The notes under the pieces: model-generated
Told to the model about the DNA's origin: nothing
What the model saw: the letters and a program-made list of their open reading frames with translations, nothing else
Database searches by the model: none
In this document: positions 24,162 to 35,039 of the stretch, one piece after another
Numbering within the stretch: the first letter of the stretch is position 1
Layout: every line of letters starts with the position of its first letter
NCBI GenBank assembly: GCA_028622995.1
Contig: JAJQJQ010000074.1
Span: forward strand, 1 to 64,000
Direction of reading: 5' to 3'
Length of the DNA stretch: 64,000 nucleotides
Source of the DNA: Panagrolaimus kolymaensis
Lineage: Eukaryota > Nematoda > Chromadorea > Rhabditida > Panagrolaimidae
Position numbers and translations under genes: made by a program

Positions 24162-24495
24162 ATGAAAACTGCTTTTATCATTCTTATAGTTGCTTTTGCT
24201 TTTCTTTTAGCTGCCGATGCTTTTAGTGTAACTGTATTTAAAAATGTGAGTTTTTTGAATTTCTTTAAAAAATAAAAAAAGAACGCAATATCTCTAATTA
24301 CACAGTGTTAATGGAATTATCATATTATCTGAAACAATAATAAAAAAAATATGCGCGAATTTTTAATCAAAAATCTTTTAGGGATTTCAAAATACTGTTC
24401 TGGATAATTGTTGTCAATGCCCAGAAGGAGCAGGAACAATATGTCAATGCTGTTTTGGTTTGCCCGCACAAACTGGATTTTGTTGTGACTTATAA
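24162..24495 (+). CDS. Small secreted 8-Cys peptide A
   Basis: Two exons, 24162-24245 and 24382-24495, join in phase 0 (donor GTGAGT, acceptor CTTTTAG) to give 65 residues. Residues 1-20 are a clear signal peptide (MKTAFIILIVAFAFLLAADA). The mature part has the pattern CCxC-x7-CxCC-x9-CC, ending TGFCCDL: eight cysteines within 30 residues. Peptide C has nearly the same core (CCxC, CxCC, LPxxTGFCCD), which supports both predictions. I do not recognise a named family. It is likely secreted and disulfide-bonded; antimicrobial, signalling or structural roles are all possible. The next gene downstream on the same strand is the receptor at 26622. Confidence 0.78.
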
Positions 24496-24701
24496 TTATG
24501 GATTAAACATAACGCTAGCTGCTAAATTTATGGGAAGATAAAAGTATAAAAAAGTTATCATTTTCTACATCCAGGACGTTTAATTCAATACTTTTTTGTA
24601 TTTGAGTTAAACGATAATAAATAACTTTTTTGTTGAAACTTCAAAAATAAAAAGCATTGTACATAAAATTGATAAATTCATCACCAAACCAAGATTCTTC
24701 C

Positions 24702-25086
24702 CAGAGCTGTCAAATCGCTGTTTTTCGATAGCATCGCTCGAAATCGTTTTAGCGACAGAGAGGGATTCGATGAAGTCGCTGAATTTTCTTCGCTTTTTCT
24801 TCTGGAAGCATTATCACAAAAATTCATTTGAACTTCCGAGTAACACTTCTGGGTCTTGCAACGAAAAAGTACAATTGAATTTTTGTGATAATGCCTACGG
24901 CAATCTCTGTTCACCGCTTCGCTGAAACGATGATCACTTAACAAAAAAGACACGCAAAAAAACGTCGCTGCTTCTAACAGCGGTAAGACGTTGAATTCGC
25001 TGAAGCGATTTTCGCTTTGGAATTTTCTCGCTTCGCCTCGCTGCAGCGATAAACGACGTCTTGAGCGAAGCGATTTGACAACCCTG
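24702..25086. mobile_element. hAT-like MITE
   Basis: Right-arm copy of 7991-8375, with the same ends and the same 8-bp flanks. It lies between peptide A and the 26622 receptor. Confidence 0.8.
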
Positions 25087-26621
25087 GTTCTTCCTCATTT
25101 ATTTCCCCATCTTCTCTTGAGGAATGACAATTAAACTTCATTCGCAAATGAGCTTTCACATCCATGCTAAATTTTTTTAGCATTCTTTTCATTCGCATTG
25201 GAAGGGGGCATTTCTTTCGCATTGGAAGGGGGCACTTCTAAGCATAAGACCTTTCATATGATGCGTTTTCAGAAATCAGGTCGTCAATTCAGGTATCCTC
25301 ATCAAAATTTCAATCCATAGACACCCAACATCAGGACATCAAGCACATTTTCAAAAAGTATTGCTTGATTTTTCTGCCTTTTTGTTTTTCATGTTTTTAG
25401 CATTTGAATATGCATAATTTCTAATTTTTAAGAGAGTTAGATAAAAAGGAAGTATATATTCAAATTTTATTCACGGAAATCTTTTATTTGATCATTGTTT
25501 GTGAGAAAAAAATTTAAAAAGGTTTGCTCCACAAAATTGAAGACAACCTGTAAAAAAAATTCCTTTTGACTTTTATCATCATTATATTACTTTGTGCTTT
25601 TTAATGACGTCGTTGTTTTTTTTTTATTCGGTAATAAATCTCTTGTTGAAACATTCGGAATTTAAAAACAACAAGGGCTAATTTCTATAAGAAGTGCCTC
25701 ATTTTTGTATTTCATATTTTTTTACACCAATCAAAAAGCATTCATGTCCTCAAAAGCAGAAAAAGGAAAAAAGTCTTAAATTAAAAATATACTCTATAGC
25801 ATTAATAAGTACATAGTTGTTTTACGCAAAGATTAAGAAAAAATCTTTTTTATTTGGGAAAAGAAACTACTTTTACTTCTTTATTAAAACTTAATAATTG
25901 TTTATCTATGTAGATCGACATATGTTTAAAAAAAATATTGATAGAGTAAGTTGAAAGGGATATTTTAAAACCTTTACATGCGTTTTTATAAAACTTTTAG
26001 ATACCATAAAGATTTTAAATAGGAAAAAAGGAATTTTTTTGTTATTAAAACAAATGTTACAGGTCATTGCTGAGTTTGTATCATGTGCATGACCTCCTTA
26101 AATTACAAAAGCGCCTAATTTTATTGCCAACGTAATATGTTTGTGGAGTTTTATTGTGTCTTAAAGTTTACTAAGTTTTCTTGCATCTTTAAATGACTCA
26201 AACATAATTCTTAGTAAAAAATTTTTCTTTCATTATTTTTTCTATACCACAAAACTAAAATAAAATATCATTGCAAAAACAATTTTTTTATTTCTGTTTA
26301 GCGATGAACTTTCTCGCTTTTTTCCCTAAGGAAGATTTAATTCTCGTCCTTTATTAATAAAGGAGGAGAGAATGAATATTATTTAGAAATATATGTTTGT
26401 TCGCTTCTTTTTTTCTATGGTATAATTATAAAAGCTAACACGGTTAAAAAAACTCGGTTACAGACTAACAAAAACGTTAAATTTTAATAAAAGTAAAAGG
26501 TTAGTACACTTGAGAGTTGAAGGGGTTGAACCTTTACTTTTCTACTTGAATAAATACTTTACCGTTCCTTTCATTTTTCAGTGTTTTTTACTGATATCTA
26601 GGACATCTTGAGCTTTTACAA
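25087..26621. other. Intergenic between peptide A and receptor
   Basis: AT-rich, with no coding frame. Near 26060-26110 is a moderately conserved-looking stretch with no assignable role. Mirror 6456-7990. Confidence 0.4.
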
Positions 26622-27830
26622 ATGACTGAGGTGGTGATGGATAGTAATTTTACGTGTTTGGCTTACATTGGTGGATCTACTGGTCTTCACATTGACTTGG
26701 ACAACTTCAGATGTTTTTTGGCTTATTTTTCTGCTTTCTTAAACAAAATCCAATTTGGGTATATTTGCATTTCGCTTCTGATAGTTATTATGTTTATTTC
26801 TATTTTTGGTGGAATTAAAGAAAATTATCGGTGGTTCGTTCTTAATCAATCATTTTGGGATTTGGCAATAAGTTACAACTATATTTGTAGCAATTCAGTC
26901 CAATATAATTTCTTCGGAATCTATAATCAAACATGTTTCTTTAATTTTAAGATAGCGTGGTTATCCGCCATTTTTCAATTTTCAATTTCTACAAACTCTT
27001 ATTCAGCTTTGCTACTTTTTTCATTTACAAGATTCTTGGGTATATATTATCCACTTTTATATCAAAGATTAACAACTAAGAAGAAAATTTTATTCACGGT
27101 TTTAATTTTTAACTTTATTGTTATTTTTACAAACTTCCATGGTCTTTTTTCTGAACTATCATCCCAAAGAAAAAATTTGTTATCTCAAGAGTGTCAACAA
27201 AATGCAGTAATGAAAAATATTTCACAAGTTTCATGTCTCCCAGACAGCTACAATGGAGATTTTCAAATTAACCTTTTTACAATCTTGTATAAAATTTTTA
27301 GTAGTTTTATGTTTCTGAAACCTATTTTATGCTTGCTACTTTCAACAATATCAGCATTTTTCTTAGCTCTTAAAGTAGCGAAACAATTTAAATTTCAATA
27401 TGAACATAATAAAAAAGACATAATGGGTTCTATTCGAATTTGTGTGGTAATTATTCTCCAAACTTTTATGAACTTATTTGTTTTTATAATTGAATGTGCA
27501 AAAAATATTCCATTATTTATGGGGAATACATTTGGTGTTAAAATTTTGACTTCTAACTCAGCTTGGGTATGCTCAACTTGTTATTATTTCATTCTTCCTG
27601 AATGGATCAGTGGAAATTATGGATTAGTTTATGCACCGGTTCTTCAAGCGATTGTACAATCTCGCATTTTCCTCGAAGCTTTTATTCTTTTATTTATTAT
27701 GACCGGATATCGAGAAAGCCTTGTAAATCATATCAAAAAACCCTATCATTTTTTCAAAAAGAAACAGATGGGAATAACTACTACACCTGTCCAGTCATTA
27801 AGATCGACGCCTGTAAGATCATTAAGATAA
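26622..27830 (+). CDS. 7TM receptor, nematode family
   Basis: Intronless, 402 residues from the ATG at 26622; a second in-frame ATG at 26637 would give a start nearer that of its relatives. Seven hydrophobic segments. The first intracellular loop carries GGIKENYRWF. TM3 ends SFTRFLGIYYPLLYQRLT, which resembles the DRY/LAxxxPLxY region of rhodopsin-like receptors with Thr-Arg-Phe in place of Asp-Arg-Tyr. The loop before TM7 holds WVCSTCYYFILPEW, and TM7 ends MTGYRE instead of NPxxY. The tail repeats TPV-x-SLR twice. Likely a plasma-membrane chemosensory or peptide receptor; I cannot place it in a named Sr class. Peptide A lies 2.1 kb upstream. Confidence 0.85.
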   Translation: MTEVVMDSNFTCLAYIGGSTGLHIDLDNFRCFLAYFSAFLNKIQFGYICISLLIVIMFISIFGGIKENYRWFVLNQSFWDLAISYNYICSNSVQYNFFGIYNQTCFFNFKIAWLSAIFQFSISTNSYSALLLFSFTRFLGIYYPLLYQRLTTKKKILFTVLIFNFIVIFTNFHGLFSELSSQRKNLLSQECQQNAVMKNISQVSCLPDSYNGDFQINLFTILYKIFSSFMFLKPILCLLLSTISAFFLALKVAKQFKFQYEHNKKDIMGSIRICVVIILQTFMNLFVFIIECAKNIPLFMGNTFGVKILTSNSAWVCSTCYYFILPEWISGNYGLVYAPVLQAIVQSRIFLEAFILLFIMTGYRESLVNHIKKPYHFFKKKQMGITTTPVQSLRSTPVRSLR

Positions 27831-30031
27831 ATATTTCGGTCTAAAACTTGATATTGTCAAATGATAAATAATTTTAAAAATCTAAACAATTTATTGTATA
27901 ATAGGCTGCTCCTCATTTTTGGTGTTGCTTTTTCATTATTTTCTAAGTTTATATTATTTTCTAATAATTGAATTATTTTTCAAAAAAAAGTTACTGTATG
28001 TTTTTTTCTAATTTAATGATGTAATAAAAAAGTTTGTTTGAATTAATTGGCTTGGCATTTTCTTTATATTCTCCACACATCCCAAAGGTGGGAAGAGTTT
28101 CGACGTAAACATGTTTTCATTTGATTTTTTCCCTTAGGGAATCATTTATAAAAAAATGGTTTTTATTAAAGTCATCAAATTTTTTGTTTAAATTAATTGA
28201 CTTGGCCTTTTCTATACCATCACCACACATCACAAGGGATTATGTGTTTTGATAAAAACATGTTTACTACAAAAATTTCCATTGGGGAGCTTTGTTAATT
28301 GGAAGTCATGCATCCAGTGACGATATCAAAAACTAAGGACATTCGAAAAACTTCATAATTCCTTTAGGAAAAAAACTTTTTACACAAAAAAAGTTAGGAC
28401 ATCTGATAAAGTTTTACCAAAAACTCATTAACTTATAACTTCAAAAAGGTTAAAATATTAACAATGTTTGACAAAAAGCTCATTAAATTGGGTTACTGTA
28501 AGCACGTGGAAACAATCTAAAAGCTTTGGTTTAAGAAAGAATTAAAAATATTATCCAAGCAAAAAATTAATTTTGTATTTTGTATGAAAGTAAGTATCGA
28601 CAATGTTTAAAAAATGCGAAAATCAAAAAAAAATGTTAAAGTCTGTGAGGTTCTAAAATGAATAGAAAGAAGAAGCTATGAATCAGAAAAGTGAAATAAA
28701 CATTATTCTATTAAGACATTTAGTGTATTCATTTCCCCCATTTTTAACTTAAAAGCTTAGATAGACGTTTTTATAACTTTAGAACAAAATTTGTTGTAGC
28801 GATGACTAATTAATTTTAAATATGAACTATCAAACAATTTTTTCTAACTAAAAATCTCGACACTCAGGTTCAATTGAATTAAAAACTTGTATTGACCGGC
28901 CATGCCCATGAAATTACATACTTTAATATAAAAAATGAGGCATTAAAATGAGGATTATTGCCAGCATTGTTCAACAATCGTACCTTTAATCATTTTTTTG
29001 TGTTTTCTACGTTAAAAATGAAAAAAAATGAATACATTCACATGTATCCCTTAATATGTTTTTTTTGTAAGAGATTAACAATCACGGAATGAATATATAA
29101 TTAATGCGATAGTTTTTTTTATAAAAAAATTAACTAATAAAATTATGATTTTTGATCAAATAATAAAAAACCAGAAATGCAAATGATCGATAAGGAAGAA
29201 AAAAATTTAAGTTCGATAAACCATTGTTTTTCTTCTTGTTAATGCCATGGGCTCAAAATGTGATATGATCAAATAGCGGGAAAAAATGATAAAATAATGT
29301 TAAAGTTCAATAATATGACATTTCTTGACTAAATCAATTACACAGATAAAAAAATTAGAACGACCTTAGCTCGCTTATTTGTAAAAAGGTTGGAAATTCA
29401 ACGAATTTTGGAGTGCAAACTCATCAAAAGTTGAAAAATTCAAAATTATATGAGATTAAAGTAATGATAATCTCCGTAAAGAATTTTAAGACATATTTAG
29501 TTTTTTTACACTCTAATAAATGAAGACGTTTAAACTGTTATGAATTTAAAAAATCCTTAGAAGTGGTTCCGACTTTTTTTATTTTATCTAAAATTCACTG
29601 TTATAGGAGAAAAGTTTTATTGAATCCAAAAAGCTCCACAAACTAAAAATCAAAAATAAAAAAGTTTAGAAGCAATAATTTTGTAAATTGTGATTCTTGA
29701 TAATTAAAGTATAATTTTTTTTATATTTCTGTAAATCAATGTTCATTGATTAAACGTGACAAACCACATTTTAACATAGGATGTTATTATTTTTATTCAT
29801 AGTCTTTTTATGAATGTAACACACGTTAACTATACGAGTTTAGTTTAAACTAAAAATGCGTTATAAAACTTTCAAAAGGTCGCATAAAAGCGAATATGAT
29901 TATTAAAACAAGGAAGGGTAAAGGTCATCAGACATTTTTAATCTGGATTTATTATATAATTTGAGTTTAATTAAATCAAACTAAAACACGATACACTAAA
30001 AGTTGATAATAATTTCTGTTAAAATTTTTAA
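27831..30031. other. Intergenic with a duplicated block
   Basis: About 28034-28275 holds two diverged direct copies (AATTAATTGGCTTGGC / AATTAATTGACTTGGC, then TGTGTGG-complement and AAACATGTTT blocks). The rest shows no gene. About 29.7-30.0 kb resembles 34.7-34.9 kb, the upstream flank of peptide C. Confidence 0.55.
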
Positions 30032-30039
30032 TATAAAAG
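30032..30039 (+). promoter_or_regulatory. TATA box of peptide B
   Basis: TATAAAAG 54 bp before the ATG, as in peptides A and C. Confidence 0.6.
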
Positions 30040-30085
30040 AAAATTGAAGTAAAGGATAAAATTATATTTTAAAGGGTTTGCGAAA

Positions 30086-30600
30086 ATGAAGGCAGCATTC
30101 ATCATCCTCATCGTTTCCATCATTGTTCTTTTGGCAGTTGAAACCATCATAGTAAGAAATATGAAACAATAATAATTTCTTTAAAAATGTTTTTCAGGCA
30201 GCACCAGCGGCATCCGATTCTGTCAGCGCTGCAAAAAGCAATGTATTTGTAAGTTATTTAATATTTTAATGATAAAAAAGTTAGAAAATTAATAGAAACT
30301 AAGAATTTAAAATATACATAAAAAATTTTATTCCGGAGAGTTTTATGTAGTGAAACATGCTGAAATTAAATTTTTTTTACATTTTTTAAATGAAGATTCT
30401 GAAGTTTCACAAGAAAAGTATGAGAATGGTTGCATTTGGTAGTTTTGCTTCTTCTGTTGCAAAAAAAGCTTTCTTTAACTCTAAAAACATCGTTATTTTA
30501 GACGGCTGTCCTTAATTGTTGCTTTTGTACAGGAGGCAAAACAACACAAGGTTGTCCTTGTTGTTACCCGTATCAAAATGACATGTGTTGTTATACTTGA
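30086..30600 (+). CDS. Small secreted 8-Cys peptide B
   Basis: Three exons, 30086-30151, 30198-30248 and 30502-30600, all phase 0 with GTAAG donors and TTTTCAG/TTTTAG acceptors, give 71 residues. Residues 1-22 form the signal peptide (it starts MKAAFIILIVS, close to peptide A). Exon 2 encodes an Ala/Ser-rich linker (AAPAASDSVSAAKSNVF). Exon 3 holds the core CCFC-x8-CPCC-x7-CC: eight cysteines with the same CCxC / CxCC / CC order as A and C but without TGFCCD. Exon 1 has the same length and phase as in peptide C, pointing to a common ancestor. Function unknown. The receptor at 31416 lies 0.8 kb downstream on the same strand. Confidence 0.78.
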
Positions 30601-30954
30601 AGGATCTGCCAAGAACATGAGTGATGTTACAATGTAAAGAGCCTACCCAGTTTCCGCATTACCCTAATCTAAACAATAATAGTTTTTTTGTTTAAAATTT
30701 ATAGTAAAAGTTTATTTTAACTTTTTCTAATAATAAAAAAATTAAAAATTTTTACTTAATGATTTTCATCATTCGTTCGATGTCCGTGTCATTTTAATTT
30801 TTCATTTACATTTGAGATATTAAAAATTGCAAAAAATTTCAAAGTTAAAATTTAATGATAGTTTTTTAACAAGTTAAAAATTGCTTTCATTTGTTGAATG
30901 CAAGCTTTGTATCTCTTTTCGAAAAAGAGAAAGGAACGCTTCGAAAAAAAGAGA

Positions 30955-31025
30955 CGTTTCTCTCTCTTTCTCTCTCTTTTTTTCTAATTCCCGCAAAATT
31001 CTCTCTCCTTTCTCTCTCTTTTCTT
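30955..31025. repeat. CT-rich simple repeat
   Basis: TCTCTCT runs between peptide B and its receptor. It may lie in the receptor's promoter region; no other role is visible. Confidence 0.7.
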
Positions 31026-31193
31026 ATCAAAATTCATTGCTTCACTTTCTCTTTTCCTTCGCAAGCGAAGCGTTTGAACAGCTCTGTTTCCGTGCATCTC
31101 TGTTTTACAAGTGGCTTTTTACAAGCTGGAAGACAAAAAATAAGAAGTCTCTTGGGGGCAGAAGAGGTTGGACTTCTCCTTTTCTAAGGTTCT

Positions 31194-31202
31194 TATATAA
31201 GG
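31194..31202 (+). promoter_or_regulatory. TATA-like box of the 31416 receptor
   Basis: TATATAAGG 222 bp before the ATG. The relative at 36833 has TATAAATAG 208 bp before its ATG. Confidence 0.4.
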
Positions 31203-31415
31203 GACATTTCTGTTTTTTTATAAAATTATTGTGAAGAGAACATTGAAGAATTTATTCGTCAAAACACTTTTAACATCAAGCGCTTAAGTCAGATAATTTA
31301 AATTATAAAGATCGTTTTTCTACAAAGCTTTTATTTTCATTACATCCTATATATTTATTTACTTCACATATTGTTAAAATTTGTCAAAGTTCTTCTACAT
31401 TAAGTGTTGCTGAAG

Positions 31416-32663
31416 ATGGCAGAATTTAATAAAAATAACCTTGCATGTGGTATATCCTTGGGTGGACCCAATGGTACTCTTGTCTACTTTGACCAATTCC
31501 AATGTTTTTTGGCGCATTTTTCTCTTTTTTTAAGTCAAATACAGTTTGGTTATATCTGTATTTTTCTTCAGATGGTTATTTTTCTTGTTTCAATTTTTGG
31601 TGGAATTAAAGAAAACTATCGATGGTTTATTGTTAATCAAGTTTTTTGGGATTTAGCAATTAGCTATCGCTTTATTTGCAATAATTCGATCCAAAGTGTA
31701 TTCTTTGGAAATGACGATGAGACATGTTTTTATAACTTATTTAATACAAATGGAAATTATTTATTTAATTTTTTCTTTTATTCTATTGATACAAATACTT
31801 ACTCTGGATTATTTCTTTTTTCTTTTTCCAGATTCTTGGGATTGTATTTTTCACATTTTTACCAGAATATAACAAAAAAATGGAATATTTTAATCTTAAT
31901 ATTATCTTTTAATTTTCTTATTATTTTCACTAACATCAAAGATGTTTTTTTTACTCTTGAAAGTGAACGAATGAGTTATTTGGAAGAAGAGTGTATACGC
32001 GAAGCTGAAATTACAAATATTTCTCAAGATTTGTGTTCTGTGGATTACATAGATGATTTTCAAATTAAATTATTTAGTATTTTACTCAATATATTTAGTT
32101 TTATTATGTTTCTAAAACCTATGCTATTTTTGTTGCTATCCTTGGTAGCTGCATTTATGTTGGTTCTTCAAGTTTCCAAGCAATTTAAATTTCAATATAA
32201 AAATAATAAAAAAGCTTTGATGGGTTCAGTTCGAATTTGCACCGTTGTTATAGTCCAAACTTTAATGAATATGTTTATATTTCTTCTTGAATGTACAAAG
32301 AATGTTCCAATGTTTTTTGGAAATACTTTTGGTATTATTATTTTTACCTCACCGAAGCCATTTGAATGCCCTACTTGCATTAATTTTTTTCTTCCTACTT
32401 GGATTACCGGTGGTTTTGGATTGACTTCTTTTAGCGTTCTTCAAGCAATTGCACAACTCAGAATTTTTATTGAATCTTTTCTTATTATAATTCTTATGAC
32501 TGGTTATCGAGAAGGCCTTGTCCAAATGATTAAAAGACCACATGAAATACTTAAAAAGTATAAACAAATTCACCCCGGTATTACGACGACTCCTGTAACT
32601 GCGTTTCATACCAATACAACTTCCAATCTTACAAGGACCCGAGTATCTTCATTTCATTCATAA
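31416..32663 (+). CDS. 7TM receptor, nematode family
   Basis: Intronless, 415 residues from the ATG at 31416. The open frame extends upstream only through non-ATG codons. Seven hydrophobic segments, with GGIKENYRWF between TM1 and TM2, SFSRFLGLYF at the end of TM3, FECPTC before TM7 and MTGYRE after it. The tail shares KRPHEILK and KQIHPGITTT with the protein at 36833 and ends TRTRVSSFHS, making these two the closest pair in the window. A likely membrane receptor of a nematode-expanded family; ligand unknown. Its 3' flank has tandem repeats that also follow the 36833 gene. Confidence 0.87.
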   Translation: MAEFNKNNLACGISLGGPNGTLVYFDQFQCFLAHFSLFLSQIQFGYICIFLQMVIFLVSIFGGIKENYRWFIVNQVFWDLAISYRFICNNSIQSVFFGNDDETCFYNLFNTNGNYLFNFFFYSIDTNTYSGLFLFSFSRFLGLYFSHFYQNITKKWNILILILSFNFLIIFTNIKDVFFTLESERMSYLEEECIREAEITNISQDLCSVDYIDDFQIKLFSILLNIFSFIMFLKPMLFLLLSLVAAFMLVLQVSKQFKFQYKNNKKALMGSVRICTVVIVQTLMNMFIFLLECTKNVPMFFGNTFGIIIFTSPKPFECPTCINFFLPTWITGGFGLTSFSVLQAIAQLRIFIESFLIIILMTGYREGLVQMIKRPHEILKKYKQIHPGITTTPVTAFHTNTTSNLTRTRVSSFHS

Positions 32664-33129
32664 ACTCATCTAAGCATGGGTTGCATTTTCAAAGCAAAAC
32701 TCTAGAAACTAAAAAAAGTTTTCATTTTTTTCTATTATTCCCTAATATTTATTTAGCTTGCATTTATTTTGTTCTTAAATTATACTGTAATTTTATTATG
32801 AAAAAAAATCAAAAAAAAAAAAAAAATATTTTAATTTTATTTGTTTTTGTTCTTTAATTGTTTTAAAAAAAATATTTATTGTAATTTTGTATTTAAAAAT
32901 TTTTGAAAAAAAACTCGAGAACCATGTATTTTTATATTTATTTAAATTTTTTATTTAATATTACTTTTATAAGTATACTGTAATTTTCTTTTCTGTAAAT
33001 GTAAATTAGTTCTGTTTTAATAATAAATAAACTTGTGTGTGTTTTTTAATTGCATACCCCAAGAGGCAAAATGATAGAACTATGTGCAGATAAATCCCGC
33101 GTGTATAATTATAGTATCTTTATTTTTCA

Positions 33130-33740
33130 TTTTGAAAAACAAGTTTTTAAAGTATTTAATTAAGATCAAATAAACTTCTTTTTAGAATTTTCTAGGGAAT
33201 ATAGCGCAAAAGTCATCAAAAATTTTAAAAATAAACGAAAAATCAGTGCATACTACAATCTGCGATAAAAGGAACAATAAAATCCCTTGTGTAGGACGTG
33301 CAATTTTAGCTTTTAAAAATATTACTTACAATTAAAAAATTTTCTAAAAACCATTTTTTTAATTCTCAAAAGGTAAAGAGCCAAAGTCATTAAAAAATAT
33401 TAAACAAAAGTCGAGATAAAATGAAAGTAGGCAAGGTAATACTACCGTATTATGAAGTGGTAACTTCCATCTTTATCTCCTTAGGGAAGGAATGTAGCAC
33501 TTTATTATTTATTCAAAAACATGTTTTTTAGATTATCATTCTTACTTCTAATAATCAACTTCTTTTTTTTAATTTCCGAAGGGAACAAGGCAAAAGTTTT
33601 TTAAATGTCGAAAAGTCAAATGAAAAACAGATAAGCAAAGGTGAAAAAGAAGCAGCCGTATTAAGAAATGATATTTTCCGTCATATCTCTTGGGTAGGGA
33701 TGTAGCACACTTTTTATTCTGAAAGTATGTTTTCCACAAT
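33130..33740. repeat. Three diverged ~205-bp tandem repeats
   Basis: Three units, each with an AAGGxAAAAGTCATTAAA-type block and ending near GGGTAGGGATGTAGCAC, are spaced about 205 bp apart. The last unit (TCATATCTCTTGGGTAGGGA at about 33683) is nearly identical to one at about 39260 behind the other receptor. Confidence 0.65.
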
Positions 33741-34986
33741 TATCATTTTCAAGAAAACAAATTGTTGCCCTTAATGATTATGGATAATCCTAATAAATTG
33801 TCGTTTAAAATGTTATATTTTTATTAAAGACTTTAAGAAAAAATAAATCTGCGGAGTCTAATAAATACTAATTACATTTTTTCGCAATTTATTCTAGAAA
33901 TTTAATACTGAGAACAATCGCTATTATGCTGTTCGATGAAAAAAGTTCAAACAAAATTCTTTAAAATGGCTCAAGGGTCCAAGTTTTCAGTTTTTGTTGA
34001 CTAGAATGAGTTTTTTTAGTTCCGAGAAGTTTTGATTTGCTTCAAATTATAAAAAAAATTGGATTATAAATAAATAAATTATGATTTAAAAAAATCTGAA
34101 ATACGAATGGAAACTACGAAAAATTATCAAAAATTGAAAATCCATAAATACATTTTTTAAAATATATATCTAAGAAGATGAGATCAGATAATTACATATA
34201 AAATTGAGGGTTAAAAAAGTTAGAAAAACTCGAAAAATAATACTTAAATTTAAACCTATAACAAATTGAGCCATTATAATCATTATTCAAGTAAAATTTT
34301 AAGAACAAATATTGCAAGCATTTCACCGACATAAAGAATAAAAACGATTTTAGTAAGATTTAATCTCAATATAGTTCATTAAAGGTTACCCATTAATTTT
34401 TATTTAAAATAATTCAACAGTAAACGATCAGCTCTATGATTTCTAGTAGCATAAAAAGAAGCTATTAAGCTTGTCTTCAGCAACAATAAATTATCCAAAT
34501 TATTTTAGTGGATTATCTTATTTCTTCAATTTCGTCTATTAATTTTTTAAATAAAAATCTTGAAAATGTTTAAAAATTTATTGTTAGCATTTAAAAAAAC
34601 AAAAAAAGGAAAAAAACGACTTTAATTGCAAATTAAACTAAATCTAACATAAAGTTCAAAAAATTTGAAAACTAATGTGAATTAATATTCGATGATCATA
34701 TACGTGACAAAAGCAACTTAGAAATATGTAGTTAGATACCATTTTTATTCGTAATCTACTTATCAATGAAGCACATGTTAACTATTTAATTTTAAACCAA
34801 AAAATGTGTTAGAAAATTTTTAAAAAGTCACGAAAAATATGTTAAAATTATGTAAACCAGAAAGAGATTATTAGGTCATGTACTTTTTTTTACTATAGTT
34901 TAAAATATTGTATAACTTATGATAATTTTAACTTGCGTAAGCATATTTTACTAAAAAGAAGGCATTATTTCTTGTTAATATTTTCA
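33741..34986. other. Intergenic, AT-rich
   Basis: No gene seen. About 34.7-34.9 kb aligns loosely with 29.75-29.95 kb (shared CACATGTTAACTAT-like and AAATGTGTTA-like blocks), marking the upstream part of a segmental duplication. Confidence 0.5.
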
Positions 34987-34994
34987 TATAAAAG
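34987..34994 (+). promoter_or_regulatory. TATA box of peptide C
   Basis: TATAAAAG 53 bp before the ATG. Confidence 0.6.
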
Positions 34995-35039
34995 TAAATC
35001 AAGCAAATCATAAAAGCATAATTTTCTGCATTTGCAAAA

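Larger units (their letters stand above)
16589..33077. repeat. Right arm of 33-kb palindrome
   Basis: This is the reverse complement of 1-16488. It continues into non-palindromic sequence from 33078, so this arm is the one anchored to unique flanking DNA. The arms carry seven gene-sized units each, oriented outward from the centre. Confidence 0.97.

Noticed and set aside
30881..31234. Overlapping 98- and 117-codon frames (mirror 1843-2196)
   Set aside because: They consist largely of TCTCTC/Ser-Leu-Phe low complexity, lie in a promoter region and show no domain.
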